Below, one piece after another: positions 20,047 to 32,453 of a stretch of 39,368 nucleotides of DNA. The stretch's first letter is position 1. Every line of letters begins with the position of its first letter. The position numbers were made by a program, and so were the translations under genes. The notes under the pieces were generated by a model. It worked only from the letters and a program-made list of their open reading frames with translations, made no database searches and was not told where the DNA came from. This DNA is from an uncultured Glaciecola sp. (lineage in GTDB: Bacteria; Pseudomonadota; Gammaproteobacteria; Enterobacterales; Alteromonadaceae): contig CAKZLI010000037.1 of assembly GCA_937125395.1 (NCBI GenBank), positions 1-39,368 on the forward strand, written 5' to 3'.

Positions 20047-20096
20047 AGTAAAAAATGCAGTGCATTTTGTAACGTTTTTCAAAGAGAGATACGCTC

Positions 20097-21377
20097 GTGG
20101 CAAAGACAATTCAAGCAATTCGCGGTATGAACGATTGCCTACCAGAACAGACAGGTATGTGGCAATATGTTGAAGGCGTTATTCGCCAGACTGTAGCGCA
20201 ATACGGGTATCAAGAGATACGTATGCCGATTGTTGAAAGCACTGATTTATTTAAGCGTTCGATCGGTGAAGTCACCGATATCGTCGAAAAAGAAATGTAT
20301 ACTTTTGCGGATCGCAATGGCGATTCCTTAACGTTGCGCCCCGAAGGAACGGCAAGTGCCGTTCGTGCAGGTAACCAACATGGGTTAATTTATAACCAGC
20401 AACAACGGTTATGGTATATGGGACCGATGTTCCGCCATGAGCGCCCACAAAAAGGCCGCTATCGTCAATTTCATCAATTTGGTGTAGAAACCTATGGTCT
20501 AGCCGGTCCTGATATTGATGCCGAAGTGATTGCGTTAAGTGCTCGATTATGGAAAGCATTTGGTATCAGTGATGTGGTACGATTAGAGCTTAATTCACTA
20601 GGGTCTAATGAGGCTAGAGCTGCTTATAAAGTTAAATTGGTTGAATTTTTAACAGCGCATGAAGATCAACTTGATGAAGATTCAAAACGTCGCATGCACA
20701 CCAATCCATTGCGTGTTTTGGACTCTAAAGACCCGTCAGTACAAGCACTAGTGGCTAATGCACCAAAGCTAGCTGACCATTTAGATACAGCAAGTGCAAC
20801 CCATTTTGCACAATTATGTGAACGATTAGACCAATTAGGTATCTCATACGTCGTCAATGACAAATTAGTACGTGGTTTGGATTATTATAACGCGACCGTG
20901 TTTGAGTGGGTTACCGACACGCTCGGCGCTCAAGGTACGATTTGTGCCGGTGGTCGTTATGATGGGCTTGTCGAGCAACTCGGTGGTAAAGCGTCGCCAG
21001 CAGTTGGATTTGCGATGGGGCTAGAGCGTTTGGTATTAATGCTGAAAGAGTTAGGCTTAACTGAACAAGTTGCCGCGCCTGTTGACGTGTATATTACCGC
21101 TTTGAGTGAAGATGCGGTAGTATATGCTCATACAACTGCAGAGTTGTTGCGTGATACCACTGCACTGCGAGTGCAGATGCATTGCGGTGGCGGCAATATG
21201 AAAAAACAAATTAAACGTTGCGACAACAGCGGTGCCCAAGTGGCATTGTTGATCGGAGCGGATGAGGTAGCGTCGCAACACGTTACTATTAAGAATATGC
21301 GCGGTACGGATGGGCTATCAACGGTGTCGTTGAGTGAACTGCCGGGTGCGCTAAATGCACTTTTTAACGACGAGTAA
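20097..21377 (+). CDS. hisS: Histidyl-tRNA synthetase HisS
   Basis: HisS charges tRNA-His. The 426 residues (E. coli 424) contain class II motif 2 ([23 protein letters not shown], about 109-131), the histidine-binding [15 protein letters not shown] near 258-272, AGGRYDGL, and motif 3 GFAMGLERL near 303-311; the anticodon-binding domain closes the protein. The start is GTG at 20097 behind AAAGAGAGA, and [16 protein letters not shown] is the family start. The gene begins after a terminator, so a promoter must lie in the 50 bases between; none is clear. Confidence 0.98.
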   Translation: MAKTIQAIRGMNDCLPEQTGMWQYVEGVIRQTVAQYGYQEIRMPIVESTDLFKRSIGEVTDIVEKEMYTFADRNGDSLTLRPEGTASAVRAGNQHGLIYNQQQRLWYMGPMFRHERPQKGRYRQFHQFGVETYGLAGPDIDAEVIALSARLWKAFGISDVVRLELNSLGSNEARAAYKVKLVEFLTAHEDQLDEDSKRRMHTNPLRVLDSKDPSVQALVANAPKLADHLDTASATHFAQLCERLDQLGISYVVNDKLVRGLDYYNATVFEWVTDTLGAQGTICAGGRYDGLVEQLGGKASPAVGFAMGLERLVLMLKELGLTEQVAAPVDVYITALSEDAVVYAHTTAELLRDTTALRVQMHCGGGNMKKQIKRCDNSGAQVALLIGADEVASQHVTIKNMRGTDGLSTVSLSELPGALNALFNDE

Positions 21378-21418
21378 TCGTTAATTATTTTCACCATTTT
21401 TTTGAAGTAGGAATATCC

Positions 21419-22057
21419 ATGGAACAGTTCGCAACAGAAGAACAACAAGTCGAAGCGATTAAAAAGTTTTGGAAAGACAACGGTACTGCGATCATCATTG
21501 GCGCAGTGATAGGTTTAGGTAGTCTGTGGGGCTGGCGCTATTATAATGATAGTCAGGTTGCAGCGAAAGAAACGGCTTCTGTGGCGTACCAAGAATTAGT
21601 CACCACCCTTGCCGATGGCACGGATAGTGCTGATACCGATGCATTTATTGCAGCCCAAAGTAATACAGGGTATGCACCGTTAGCAAGTTTCATTGCTGCG
21701 CAACAAGCTGTTGAAAAAGCAGATTTTGCAGCAGCAATCACTCAACTAGAAGCGGCAATTGCATCGACCCAAGATGCGATATTGTTAGATATTGCCAACT
21801 TACGTTTGGCACGTGTGCGTTTTGCTGTTGCAGAATATACACAAGCATTAGCTCAACTAGACGCGGTACAGAGTCCATCATTCACTGCTGACAAAGAAGC
21901 ACTGCGCGGTGATGTATTCGTCGCACAAGGTGAATTTCAGCAAGCTAGCACGGCATATACGGCCTCATTAGCCGCCAAAGATGACAACAATGTAAAAATG
22001 CGCTTAGATAACCTTGCTCAGTTGATCGATCAAACTACGCAAACAACTGGACAATAA
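21419..22057 (+). CDS. yfgM: YfgM ancillary translocon TPR protein
   Basis: YfgM is an inner-membrane protein that works with PpiD near the Sec translocon in periplasmic folding. The 212 residues (E. coli 206) show the N-terminal TEEQQVEAIKKFWKDNG segment, one membrane helix at about 23-41 (TAIIIGAVIGLGSLWGW), and an Ala- and Gln-rich helical TPR region. The ATG follows AGTAGGAATATCC. The bamB start is three bases after its stop, as in E. coli. Confidence 0.95.
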   Translation: MEQFATEEQQVEAIKKFWKDNGTAIIIGAVIGLGSLWGWRYYNDSQVAAKETASVAYQELVTTLADGTDSADTDAFIAAQSNTGYAPLASFIAAQQAVEKADFAAAITQLEAAIASTQDAILLDIANLRLARVRFAVAEYTQALAQLDAVQSPSFTADKEALRGDVFVAQGEFQQASTAYTASLAAKDDNNVKMRLDNLAQLIDQTTQTTGQ

Positions 22058-22060
22058 TTT

Positions 22061-23278
22061 ATGAATGTCGGTTCACGTCTTAATCAAACACTACAAGCAA
22101 CAATCCTCGGTATTAGTGTACTACTGGTATCGGGTTGTGCTGCGATTACGGATTTTTTTGCAGACGATGATGTCGTTGCCATTCGTACTCTTGCACCGAT
22201 CACCAATCAAGTCGACTTGTCTGTATTATGGCAAGACGATATTGGCTCGGGTATTGGCGAGTATTATTCTCGTTTACAACCACAAATTTCAGATGACAAG
22301 ATATTTGTTGCTGACCGTCAAGGTACAGTCGTAGCCTATGATTTTTCAGGCAAAAAAATATGGCAAAAACGACTTGGTGGTGAAGGTGGCTTTTTATCTG
22401 CTGGTACTTCTGCAAAATTAGCGGGTGGTTTAGCAATCAGTGTTGAGCATGTCTATGTAGGATCTGAAAACGGTCGCCTGTATGGTTTAAATCAAGCTAC
22501 TGGTGAGATTGACTTTGATATTGCGGTAGCCGGTGAGATTATTGCTGCACCTGCTATTGGTGATGGCTTGATTGTGGTAAATACCACCGCAGGCCGGTTG
22601 TTTGCTTATGACTTAACTACCGGTGAACAAAAATGGATGCATGAATCTGATGTTCCGCCGTTATCATTACGTGGCACATCAGCACCGTTAGTTGCTAATG
22701 GTGGTGTACTGGTGGGAACTGCTGCGGGTAAATTACAAGTTAATATTGCTGACTCAGGTTTAGTCGCTTGGGAAGCCACCGTTACGACGCCATCCGGTGC
22801 AACTGAATTAGAACGAATTATTGATGTTGATTCGCAGCCAGTGATTGCTGGTGCCAATGTATATATAGTCTCATATAATGGCGCATTGACTGCCGTTGAG
22901 TTGCGCAGTGGTCGAGTTATCTGGAAACGTGAATATGCTAGTTATCGCAATCTAGCCATCATTAATAACAAAATTATGGTGTCTGATATATCTGGGAATA
23001 TTTTTGCATTAGACATCCGTAATGGTGTAGAGATGTGGTCGCAGTCTTCATTAAAAGGGCGAGATATTACTTCGGCCATTCTGTATGCAGGCTATATGGT
23101 CATTGGTGATGATTTTGGTGTAATCCATTTGATTGATCCAAGTGATGGAAGTTTAGCGTCAAGAATAGAATTAGGTAATGACAAGGATGAGCGTTTTTAT
23201 GCGCCAGGTGTCGTTGCTAACAACACGTTGTTTGTGCAAAATGCACAAGGGACTTTATTTGCGCTGGGTACTGAATAA
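22061..23278 (+). CDS. bamB: Outer-membrane assembly lipoprotein BamB
   Basis: BamB is the eight-bladed propeller lipoprotein of the BAM complex, which inserts beta-barrel proteins in the outer membrane. The 405 residues (E. coli 392) have a lipoprotein signal with VSGC, Cys26 being lipidated. PQQ-like propeller repeats follow, for example VYVGSENGRLYGLNQATGEIDF, LFAYDLTTGEQKW and LTAVELRSGRVIWKREY. One sequence block, PLSLRGTSAPLVANGGVLVG, is strongly conserved in the family. Its neighbours yfgM and der are the standard ones. Confidence 0.97.
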   Translation: MNVGSRLNQTLQATILGISVLLVSGCAAITDFFADDDVVAIRTLAPITNQVDLSVLWQDDIGSGIGEYYSRLQPQISDDKIFVADRQGTVVAYDFSGKKIWQKRLGGEGGFLSAGTSAKLAGGLAISVEHVYVGSENGRLYGLNQATGEIDFDIAVAGEIIAAPAIGDGLIVVNTTAGRLFAYDLTTGEQKWMHESDVPPLSLRGTSAPLVANGGVLVGTAAGKLQVNIADSGLVAWEATVTTPSGATELERIIDVDSQPVIAGANVYIVSYNGALTAVELRSGRVIWKREYASYRNLAIINNKIMVSDISGNIFALDIRNGVEMWSQSSLKGRDITSAILYAGYMVIGDDFGVIHLIDPSDGSLASRIELGNDKDERFYAPGVVANNTLFVQNAQGTLFALGTE

Positions 23279-23310
23279 CCCACCGCAAATTTATTAATTA
23301 AGGTAACACC

Positions 23311-24759
23311 ATGCTTCCCGTTTTGGCTTTAGTCGGCCGTCCTAATGTTGGTAAATCGACATTATTTAATCGCTTAACAAATACCCGTGATGCACTTGTT
23401 GCGGATTTTCCTGGTCTGACACGTGATCGCAAATATGGCACTGCCAAATTTGAAGAACGCCAGTTTATCGTCGTCGATACTGGCGGTATCACAGGTGATG
23501 AGGCTGGTATCGATGTTGAAATGGCGAACCAATCTTTATTAGCTGTTGATGAGGCTGATGTTGTTCTATTTTTGGTAGATGCTCGAGCAGGCTTAACACC
23601 GGCTGATCAAGGTATTGCGGAATATTTACGTAAACAAGAAAAAACGGTGCATGTCGTTGCCAATAAAGTGGATGGTATTGATGGTGACAGTGAAAGTGCG
23701 GATTTTTATCTCTTAGGCATGGGGGCTGTTCAGCAAATTGCTGCTGCTCATGGGCGAGGTGTTGCACAGTTACTCGATTTGACGCTGGCACCATTAGAAG
23801 ATACGTTCCCAGATATGATTGCGCTGGAGCCGGTACGTAATGATGACGATGAAGATGCGGAGCAACAACTGGCCCGTTTGCAAGCTCAACCCATCAAACT
23901 GGCGATTGTAGGTAAGCCGAATGTGGGTAAATCAACACTGACTAATCGAATATTAGGTGAAGAGCGTGTTGTTGTCTTCGATGAGCCTGGTACTACACGT
24001 GACAGTATATTTATTCCGATGGAGCGTGATGGTCGAGAGTATGTATTAATCGATACTGCTGGTGTGCGTCGTCGTAAAAACGTCAATGAAACAGTCGAAA
24101 AATTCTCAATCGTCAAAACGTTACAGGCGATCGAAGAAGCTAATGTGGTTTTGTTAGTCATTGACGCGCGAGAAGGGATCACCGATCAGGATTTAAGCTT
24201 ATTAGGATTTGTTCTCAACTCAGGTCGTTCTTTGGTGCTAGCAATCAATAAATGGGATGGCTTAGAAAATCACGTTAAAGAAGAAATTAAACGTGAACTA
24301 GACCGTCGTTTAGGGTTTGTTGATTTTGCGCGATTACATTTTATCTCTGCGTTACATGGCACAAATGTCGGGCATTTATTTGAATCGGTACAAGAAGCCT
24401 ATGCATCTGCAACCCGTCGAATCAATACGTCCATGTTAACCAAAATCATGGAAATGGCGCAAGAAGATCATAACCCGCCCCTTATTCGCTCTCGTCGAGT
24501 GAAGATGAAATATGCCCATGCGGGAGGATATAATCCGCCTGTTATCGTAATCCATGGTAACCAAGTAGAAGACTTACCGGCATCGTATAAACGCTATTTG
24601 ATGAACTACTATCGCAAAGCATTAAAAGTGATGGGCACGCCGATTAAAATTGAATTTAGAGGCGGTGCTAATCCGTTTGAAGGTAAGCGTAATACTTTAA
24701 CGATATCACAAGAACGTCAACGCAAACGTATGATGTCATTTAATGTGAAGAAAAAATAA
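23311..24759 (+). CDS. der: Ribosome-assembly GTPase Der (EngA)
   Basis: Der has two GTPase domains in tandem and is needed for 50S subunit maturation. In its 482 residues the first domain has [12 protein letters not shown] near 8 and DTGG near 56; the second has [12 protein letters not shown] near 197 and DTAGVRRR near 249; NKWDG near 316 is its NKxD motif and NKVDG near 118 that of the first. A KH-like domain ends the protein ([15 protein letters not shown]). The linker is acidic ([14 protein letters not shown]). It is the last gene of the hisS group and is followed by a terminator two bases after the stop. Confidence 0.98.
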   Translation: MLPVLALVGRPNVGKSTLFNRLTNTRDALVADFPGLTRDRKYGTAKFEERQFIVVDTGGITGDEAGIDVEMANQSLLAVDEADVVLFLVDARAGLTPADQGIAEYLRKQEKTVHVVANKVDGIDGDSESADFYLLGMGAVQQIAAAHGRGVAQLLDLTLAPLEDTFPDMIALEPVRNDDDEDAEQQLARLQAQPIKLAIVGKPNVGKSTLTNRILGEERVVVFDEPGTTRDSIFIPMERDGREYVLIDTAGVRRRKNVNETVEKFSIVKTLQAIEEANVVLLVIDAREGITDQDLSLLGFVLNSGRSLVLAINKWDGLENHVKEEIKRELDRRLGFVDFARLHFISALHGTNVGHLFESVQEAYASATRRINTSMLTKIMEMAQEDHNPPLIRSRRVKMKYAHAGGYNPPVIVIHGNQVEDLPASYKRYLMNYYRKALKVMGTPIKIEFRGGANPFEGKRNTLTISQERQRKRMMSFNVKKK

Positions 24760-24760
24760 T

Positions 24761-24784
24761 AAGAGCCTACGGGCTCTTTTTTTT
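24761..24784 (+). terminator. Rho-independent terminator of der
   Basis: AAGAGCC, a TACG loop and GGCTCTT form a 7-pair stem running into an eight-T tract, just after the der stop codon. Confidence 0.88.
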
Positions 24785-24872
24785 GCGATGTAGTCTCAAT
24801 GAGCATGGCAGGCTATTCACCAAAATGTGTATTAAGTATTAACCAAATAAAGTGCTAATTGCGCATATTTAA

Positions 24873-26948
<2,076 letters not shown>

Positions 26949-26963
26949 TTCACCTAAATAACT

Positions 26964-27704
26964 ATGCGTCTCGATAAATTCATTTGTCAAAGTACTGAGT
27001 TTTCAAAAAACCAAGCCAGCGAATTACTCAGCGCTGGCGTTGTTGCCGTTAATGCTCAGATCATCTGTGATGGCTCGACACAGGTTCATGAAAACAATAC
27101 GATTACACTCAATGGTAGTGTCTTAACTCCCCGCGCGTTTCGCTACATCATGTTACACAAACCTGCCGGTACGATTTGTTCCAATGTGGATGAACATTAC
27201 CCTTCGGTGTTTAACTATGTGCACATTGCTTATCCCAATGATTTGCATATTGTGGGCCGTTTGGATGCGGATACAACAGGCTTAGTATTAATGACCGATG
27301 ATGGGCGCTGGTCTTACGGGATAACCCATCCTGATAAGCATTGCCCTAAGGTATATCGAGTTGGCTTGTCGCGTCCGATTGCTGATGATGTTGCCACTAA
27401 GTTTACAATGGGGATCGCTTTGCAAGGAGAGTCGCAATTAACCTTGCCTGCGTCATTAACCCTACTTTCTCCTAAAGACGTGTTATTAACTATCACCCAA
27501 GGAAAATTTCATCAGGTCAAACGCATGTTTGCTGCCGTCGGGAATCGTGTTGTGGCATTGCACCGTGAGTCTATCGGGTCAGTACAATTGGATATTACAG
27601 AAGGGCAGTGGCGTTACTTGAGCGAGACGGAAGTGCAGTCGTTACAAGCCACCACAACACAAACCACTACACTTAACACTACAACACAAACCACCACAAC
27701 CTAA
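26964..27704 (+). CDS. rsuA: 16S rRNA pseudouridine(516) synthase RsuA with Thr-rich tail
   Basis: RsuA turns U516 of 16S rRNA into pseudouridine. An S4 RNA-binding domain comes first (MRLDKFICQSTEFSKNQASELL). The catalytic domain has MLHKPAG near 63, GRLDADTTGLVLMTDDG with catalytic D101, HCPKVYRV, and GKFHQVKRMFAAVGN near 178-192. The LHRESIGSVQLD segment is close to E. coli RsuA, which favours RsuA over RluB, RluE or RluF. At 246 residues it is about 15 longer than E. coli RsuA because of a tail of Thr and Gln (ATTTQTTTLNTTTQTTTT) encoded by a repeat. It starts 15 bases after fadH and meets xseA tail to tail with a ten-base gap. Confidence 0.93.
   Translation: MRLDKFICQSTEFSKNQASELLSAGVVAVNAQIICDGSTQVHENNTITLNGSVLTPRAFRYIMLHKPAGTICSNVDEHYPSVFNYVHIAYPNDLHIVGRLDADTTGLVLMTDDGRWSYGITHPDKHCPKVYRVGLSRPIADDVATKFTMGIALQGESQLTLPASLTLLSPKDVLLTITQGKFHQVKRMFAAVGNRVVALHRESIGSVQLDITEGQWRYLSETEVQSLQATTTQTTTLNTTTQTTTT
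27652..27698 (+). repeat. Two imperfect repeats encoding the Thr-rich tail of rsuA
   Basis: Two 20-base copies (27652-27671 and 27679-27698) differ at two positions and are spaced 27 bases apart, a multiple of three. Both share ACAACACAAACCAC. They encode the last TTTQTTT units of the protein. Confidence 0.85.
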
Positions 27705-27714
27705 TTCCCAAAAA

Positions 27715-29049
27715 TCACACTACCTTGCTCGTAATGTCACCATTGGCCAATTTGGTTTTCAGGGTATCACCTGGTTGCACATCTTTAGGATCCATCACCA
27801 CCTTATCATCCACAAAACTAATACTATAGCCACGTGATAATGTGGCTAACGGGCTCACTGAATTAAGAATACCGGTAACACGCGCAAAACGTTGTTGCTG
27901 CTGTTGTAACTGACCGTTCATTGCTTGATTGAGGCGTTGTTGTAGTGATTGTGATTGTTGTTGAGCGCTTGTTACACGATGCACTGGTGATATGCGTTGT
28001 AAACGATGTGCGAGTGATTGTTGACGTTGTTGGGCAAGTTGTAATCGAGATTGCAATCCATGATGAAGTTGGATGGATAATTGATCCACTCGCTGAATTT
28101 GTTGTTGCAGTCGATGTTGCGGATGATTTTGTTGCAAGCGACTCGTTAATAATTGATGCTGATAATCAAGCTGATTTAGTTTATTGCTTATCGAATGTTG
28201 TAACCGCTGTGTCAGTAAGGCAATCCCATCTTGTATTTCGTTCAGGTCTTTACTCACTAATTCGGCCGCTTGAGACGGGGTGGCTGCGCGCATATCGGCA
28301 ACAAAATCAGCTATCGTTACATCGACTTCATGACCCACAGCACTGACAATCGGCAAATGTGACCCAAAAATAGCACGGGCAACGTTTTCTTCGTTAAAGC
28401 TCCATAGATCTTCGAGTGAACCACCACCACGACCGACAATTAAAATATCTACTTCCCGCCGGCGATTGGCAATAAATATCGCATTAACGATTTGTTCTGC
28501 GGCACCCACACCCTGAACTTGACTAGGGTAAACAATAACACTTATCGCAGGATTACGACGCTCTAGTACCGTCAAAATATCATGTAACGCGGCGCCCGTG
28601 GCCGAAGTCACAATGCCGACGGTACTTATTTTTTGAGGCAACGCTTGTTTGGTTTGGGTCGCAAATAACCCTTCTTGTTGAAGTTTCGCTTTGAGCTGCT
28701 CATATTGTTGCTTTAATGCGCCAGCCCCATCAAACTCTAGATGTTCAACAATGATCTGATAGTCACCTCGTGGTTCATACAGTCCGACATTAGCTCTGAC
28801 TAATACGCTGTCACCTTCTTTAGGACGACGAGTGACGCGACCATTTGCGCCCTTAAACATAGCGCTTTTAACTTGTGCTTGCTGGTCTTTGAGGGTGAAA
28901 TACCAGTGGCCTGAAGCGGCAGCAACAAAGTTCGAAATCTCGGCATTGATCCATACCTGCCCAATCTGAGATTTGAGCATTTGTCCGACCATTTTGTTTA
29001 GTTTTGCGACACTAAGTATGTTTCTTTGTACAGAAGATGATGAAGCCAT
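27715..29049 (-). CDS. xseA: Exodeoxyribonuclease VII large subunit XseA
   Basis: XseA with several XseB subunits forms exonuclease VII, which degrades single-stranded DNA. The 444-residue protein (E. coli 456) has an N-terminal OB fold (about 12-115: VWINAEISNFVAAASGHWYFTLKD and LYEPRGDYQIIVE), the catalytic part with TSATGAALHDIL, ILIVGRGGGSLEDLWSFN and SAVGHEVDVTIADFVAD, then a long Gln-rich coiled coil (about 270-400) and a short C-terminal segment. It is divergent from guaB, the conserved arrangement. AGGAA lies 12 bases before the ATG. xseB is not in the window. Confidence 0.97.
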   Translation of the reverse strand: MASSSSVQRNILSVAKLNKMVGQMLKSQIGQVWINAEISNFVAAASGHWYFTLKDQQAQVKSAMFKGANGRVTRRPKEGDSVLVRANVGLYEPRGDYQIIVEHLEFDGAGALKQQYEQLKAKLQQEGLFATQTKQALPQKISTVGIVTSATGAALHDILTVLERRNPAISVIVYPSQVQGVGAAEQIVNAIFIANRRREVDILIVGRGGGSLEDLWSFNEENVARAIFGSHLPIVSAVGHEVDVTIADFVADMRAATPSQAAELVSKDLNEIQDGIALLTQRLQHSISNKLNQLDYQHQLLTSRLQQNHPQHRLQQQIQRVDQLSIQLHHGLQSRLQLAQQRQQSLAHRLQRISPVHRVTSAQQQSQSLQQRLNQAMNGQLQQQQQRFARVTGILNSVSPLATLSRGYSISFVDDKVVMDPKDVQPGDTLKTKLANGDITSKVV

Positions 29050-29082
29050 GAAAAAAGAATTTCCTACTTTACTAAAATTTAG

Positions 29083-29111
29083 TTTACCTTAAACCAAAAA
29101 GTCACTACAAT
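29083..29111 (+). promoter_or_regulatory. Promoter candidate for guaB
   Basis: TTTACC (29083-29088), a 17-base spacer and TACAAT (29106-29111) form a fair sigma-70 promoter 39 bases before the guaB ATG. I saw no PurR-type box in the 101-base region shared with xseA. Confidence 0.5.
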
Positions 29112-29150
29112 TACACCGCAATTAACACCCTGATACAGAAGGTTATTTGC

Positions 29151-30620
29151 ATGCTACGAATTGCTCAAGAAGCGCTCACTTTTGATGATGTTCTCATTGT
29201 CCCTGGACACTCCCATGTGCTCCCTCATACAGCCTTACTTAATACCCGTTTAACGCGTAAAGTGGATTTAAATATTCCACTTATTTCTGCGGCCATGGAT
29301 ACCGTTTCTGAGGCACGCTTAGCAATTGCTTTGGCTCAAGAAGGTGGTATTGGCTTTATTCACAAAAACATGTCACCGGCACAACAAGCTGAGCATGTTC
29401 GTCAGGTCAAAAAGTACGAGTCAGGTGTTGTCTCCGACCCTGTCACCGTTCGCTCAAGCGCTACTATAGGGCAAGTTAACGAGTTAAGCCAGCGCTTAGG
29501 TTATTCAGGTTTTCCGGTAACGGATGAAGAGAATAATCTGATTGGCATTGTGACGGGCCGTGATGTGCGCTTTGAAACACATTTAGATGCCTCTATTGAA
29601 ACCGTCATGACACCAAAATCTCGCTTAGTGACGGTTACTTCAGGTACACCATCAGATCAGGTTTTAGAGCTGATGCATGAACATCGTATCGAAAAGATTT
29701 TAGTGGTTGATGATGCCTTTAAACTCAATGGTTTGATCACGGTAAAAGATTTTCAAAAGGCAGAAAATAAACCCAATGCATGTAAAGACGAGCTAGGTCG
29801 TTTACGTGTAGGTGCCGCTGTCAGTGTTGGTCCTGGAACCGATGAGCGAATTGCTGGATTAATTGATGCTGGTGTAGATGTGCTATTAATTGATACGTCA
29901 CATGGACATTCGCAAGGGGTAATAGACCGTGTTGCAAAAGTTCGTATTGATTACCCAGATGTACAACTTATCGCCGGTAATGTTGCTACCGGTGCAGGTG
30001 CTAAAGCATTAGCTGATGCCGGTGTCGATGCTGTCAAAGTAGGGATTGGCCCTGGTTCAATTTGTACAACACGAATTGTAACAGGTTGTGGAGTACCTCA
30101 GATTACAGCTATTTCAGATGCAGTTGATGCATTGGCAGGTACTGATATTCCAGTCATTGCCGATGGTGGTATTCGTTATTCAGGTGATATTGTAAAAGCT
30201 TTAGTTGCCGGTGCAAGCTGTGTGATGGTGGGCTCTATGTTAGCCGGCACCGAAGAAGCGCCTGGTGAAGTTGAGTTATATCAAGGCCGTTATTACAAAT
30301 CATACCGTGGTATGGGATCACTCGGTGCGATGGATCAAAGCAATGGCTCATCAGATCGTTATTTTCAAGATAGCAAAAACGCAGAAAAATTAGTACCAGA
30401 AGGGATTGAAGGGCGCGTAGCCTATAAAGGACCTATCACCAATATTATTCATCAACAAATAGGTGGGTTGCGTTCAGCAATGGGCTTAACGGGTTGTGCT
30501 ACAATTGCAGAACTTAATACCAAACCACAATTTGTCAAAGTAACGGCTGCAGGGATGGGCGAGTCGCATGTACATGATGTTAGTATTACCAAAGAAGCCC
30601 CTAATTACCGTTTAGGCTAA
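29151..30620 (+). CDS. guaB: Inosine-5'-monophosphate dehydrogenase GuaB
   Basis: GuaB oxidises IMP to XMP with NAD, the first committed step to GMP. The 489 residues (E. coli 488) have the N-terminal [19 protein letters not shown], two CBS domains at about 93-205, and the catalytic loop [13 protein letters not shown] with Cys305. The mobile flap region contains [13 protein letters not shown] and the closing GRVAYKGPI segment. The product goes to GuaA, encoded 81 bases downstream beyond a hairpin. Confidence 0.98.
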   Translation: MLRIAQEALTFDDVLIVPGHSHVLPHTALLNTRLTRKVDLNIPLISAAMDTVSEARLAIALAQEGGIGFIHKNMSPAQQAEHVRQVKKYESGVVSDPVTVRSSATIGQVNELSQRLGYSGFPVTDEENNLIGIVTGRDVRFETHLDASIETVMTPKSRLVTVTSGTPSDQVLELMHEHRIEKILVVDDAFKLNGLITVKDFQKAENKPNACKDELGRLRVGAAVSVGPGTDERIAGLIDAGVDVLLIDTSHGHSQGVIDRVAKVRIDYPDVQLIAGNVATGAGAKALADAGVDAVKVGIGPGSICTTRIVTGCGVPQITAISDAVDALAGTDIPVIADGGIRYSGDIVKALVAGASCVMVGSMLAGTEEAPGEVELYQGRYYKSYRGMGSLGAMDQSNGSSDRYFQDSKNAEKLVPEGIEGRVAYKGPITNIIHQQIGGLRSAMGLTGCATIAELNTKPQFVKVTAAGMGESHVHDVSITKEAPNYRLG

Positions 30621-30639
30621 CGATAGTTGGTATTTTTTT

Positions 30640-30670
30640 CAGGCTAGCGCAGTGCTAGCCTGTTTTGTTT
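30640..30670 (+). terminator. Terminator-like hairpin between guaB and guaA
   Basis: CAGGCTAGC, a GCAGT loop and GCTAGCCTG form a perfect 9-pair stem followed by TTTTGTTT. It stands 19 bases after guaB and 31 before the guaA start, so it would reduce guaA transcription relative to guaB unless read through. Confidence 0.75.
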
Positions 30671-30701
30671 ATCCATACACCTAATGCACAGAGACCTATT
30701 C

Positions 30702-32279
30702 ATGACTGCAAATATTCATTCTCAAAAAATCCTTATTCTTGATTTTGGTTCACAATACACTCAGCTTATCGCCCGCAGAATTCGTGAAATCGGTGTCTAC
30801 TGTGAATTATGGGCGTGGGATGTAACTGAACAACAAATCCGTAATTTTAACCCTGACGGTATCATTCTATCGGGTGGCCCTGAGTCAGTGACCGAAAAAG
30901 GCTCTCCTCGTGCCCCGCAATTCGTTTTTAATGCAGGCGTGCCGGTACTCGGTATTTGTTATGGCATGCAAACCATGGCACAACAATTAGGCGGTGCAGT
31001 GCAAGGATCGGACATGCGTGAGTTTGGTTATGCTCAAGTCGAATCGATAGCAGGCAATGCATTGTTTGATAAGATTGAAGATCATATCAATGCATCTGGC
31101 AATGCGTTGTTGGATGTATGGATGAGTCATGGCGATAAAGTATCGGCTATTCCTGATGGGTTTGTTAAAGTCGCGCAGACAGATAGTTGTCCTTTTGCGG
31201 CAATGGTTAATGAAGAAAAACAATTTTATGGTGTACAGTTTCACCCTGAAGTCACGCATACTCGCCAAGGTGAGCGCTTACTATCAAACTTTGCATTAAA
31301 CATTTGTGGCTTACAAAAATTATGGACGCCGGATGCGATCATCGAAGATGCGATTGCCCGCATTAAAGAAAAAGTCGGAGATGATGAAGTTATATTGGGA
31401 TTATCTGGTGGTGTTGATTCATCCGTTGTAGCGATGCTAGTTCACCGTGCAATAGGGTCTAAGTTAACTTGTGTGTTTGTTGATAATGGTTTATTACGTC
31501 TCAATGAGGGCCAACAAGTCATGGACATGTTTGGCGATCATTTTGGCTTAAATATTATTAAAGTCGATGCTGAAGAACGATTCTTAACTGCACTCGGTGG
31601 CGAGTCTGATCCGGAAGCCAAACGCAAAATCATTGGTCATGAATTTGTGAATGTGTTTGATGAGCAATCCAAGTTACTACAAAATGCAAAATGGTTAGCC
31701 CAAGGCACTATCTACCCGGATGTCATTGAATCAGCCGGATCTGCCACTGGTAAAGCCCATGTGATTAAATCGCATCATAATGTTGGTGGCTTGCCCGATG
31801 ATATGGAGATGGGGCTGGTTGAACCATTACGTGAGTTATTTAAAGATGAAGTGCGTAAGATAGGTTTAGAGCTTGGATTGCCATACGACATGTTATATCG
31901 CCATCCTTTCCCTGGACCTGGTTTAGGTGTACGTGTGTTGGGCGAAATCAAAAAAGAATACTGTGATTTATTACGTCGTGCTGATGCAATCTTTATCGAA
32001 GAGTTGCATGCTGCCGATCTATATCACAAGGTCAGTCAAGCATTTACCGTCTTCTTACCAGTACGCTCTGTTGGCGTAATGGGCGATGCCCGAAAGTATG
32101 ATTGGGTCGTATCATTACGAGCCGTTGAAACCATTGATTTTATGACTGCGCATTGGGCACACTTACCGTATGATTTCTTAGGTAAAGTCTCGAATCGAAT
32201 TATCAATGAAATCGACGGCATTAGCCGAGTCGTCTACGATATTAGCGGTAAACCACCAGCAACGATTGAGTGGGAATAA
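30702..32279 (+). CDS. guaA: GMP synthase (glutamine-hydrolysing) GuaA
   Basis: GuaA aminates XMP to GMP with glutamine and ATP. From ATG at 30702 it is 525 residues, the E. coli length. The glutaminase part shows [15 protein letters not shown], the nucleophile in [15 protein letters not shown] and the catalytic HPE (QFHPEVTHT). The synthetase part has the PP-loop [10 protein letters not shown] and closes with [10 protein letters not shown]. The upstream in-frame ATG at 30684 is rejected because [16 protein letters not shown] matches the family start and GAGACC lies before it. Confidence 0.98.
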   Translation: MTANIHSQKILILDFGSQYTQLIARRIREIGVYCELWAWDVTEQQIRNFNPDGIILSGGPESVTEKGSPRAPQFVFNAGVPVLGICYGMQTMAQQLGGAVQGSDMREFGYAQVESIAGNALFDKIEDHINASGNALLDVWMSHGDKVSAIPDGFVKVAQTDSCPFAAMVNEEKQFYGVQFHPEVTHTRQGERLLSNFALNICGLQKLWTPDAIIEDAIARIKEKVGDDEVILGLSGGVDSSVVAMLVHRAIGSKLTCVFVDNGLLRLNEGQQVMDMFGDHFGLNIIKVDAEERFLTALGGESDPEAKRKIIGHEFVNVFDEQSKLLQNAKWLAQGTIYPDVIESAGSATGKAHVIKSHHNVGGLPDDMEMGLVEPLRELFKDEVRKIGLELGLPYDMLYRHPFPGPGLGVRVLGEIKKEYCDLLRRADAIFIEELHAADLYHKVSQAFTVFLPVRSVGVMGDARKYDWVVSLRAVETIDFMTAHWAHLPYDFLGKVSNRIINEIDGISRVVYDISGKPPATIEWE

Positions 32280-32326
32280 CCCCGGTTAAATGCACTTTTA
32301 TCATGGTATAGCCCATTGATTTACAT

Positions 32327-32375
32327 AAAAAAAGCGATTAGTGCGTTTTAGTTGACGCTCAATGGCTTTTTTTTT
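32327..32375 (+). terminator. Probable terminator of guaA
   Basis: An outer AAAAAAAGC/GCTTTTTTT stem with a G-G mismatch encloses a second stem (ATTAGTGCGT with ACGCTCAAT, two mismatches). A nine-T run ends it. It lies 47 bases after guaA and just before the operator and promoter of the next gene. Confidence 0.65.
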
Positions 32376-32385
32376 CGATATGATA

Positions 32386-32399
32386 TGTAAGCGCTTTCA
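32386..32399. promoter_or_regulatory. LacI-family-type operator before the CotH-domain gene
   Basis: TGTAAGCGCTTTCA is a near-perfect dyad (one mismatched pair) with the central CG and TG/CA ends common to LacI/GalR-family operators. It overlaps the proposed -35 box at 32395-32400. No LacI-family gene lies in the window, so the regulator would be encoded elsewhere. Confidence 0.55.
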
Positions 32400-32423
32400 T
32401 TAAGTTTTTTATTCATTTATACT
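32395..32423 (+). promoter_or_regulatory. Promoter candidate for the CotH-domain gene
   Basis: TATACT (32418-32423) is a good -10 box; TTTCAT (32395-32400) stands 17 bases upstream as a weak -35. The start codon is 30 bases further on. The overlap with the operator suggests that a bound repressor would block RNA polymerase. Confidence 0.45.
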
Positions 32424-32453
32424 GATTACAAATAATTTACATTAGTGTTAACT

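Noticed and set aside
20052..20068. Second hairpin before hisS as a his-type attenuator or T-box
   Set aside because: It is a short AT-rich stem with no leader peptide or T-box features, and hisS in this group is not known for T-box control.
27945..28346. 133-residue plus-strand reading frame rich in Val, Ile and Asp
   Set aside because: It lies wholly inside xseA, opposite its Gln-rich coiled-coil codons, which produce such frames mechanically.
29050..29150. PurR operator before guaB
   Set aside because: I looked for an ACGCAAACGTTT-like dyad in the xseA-guaB region and found none.
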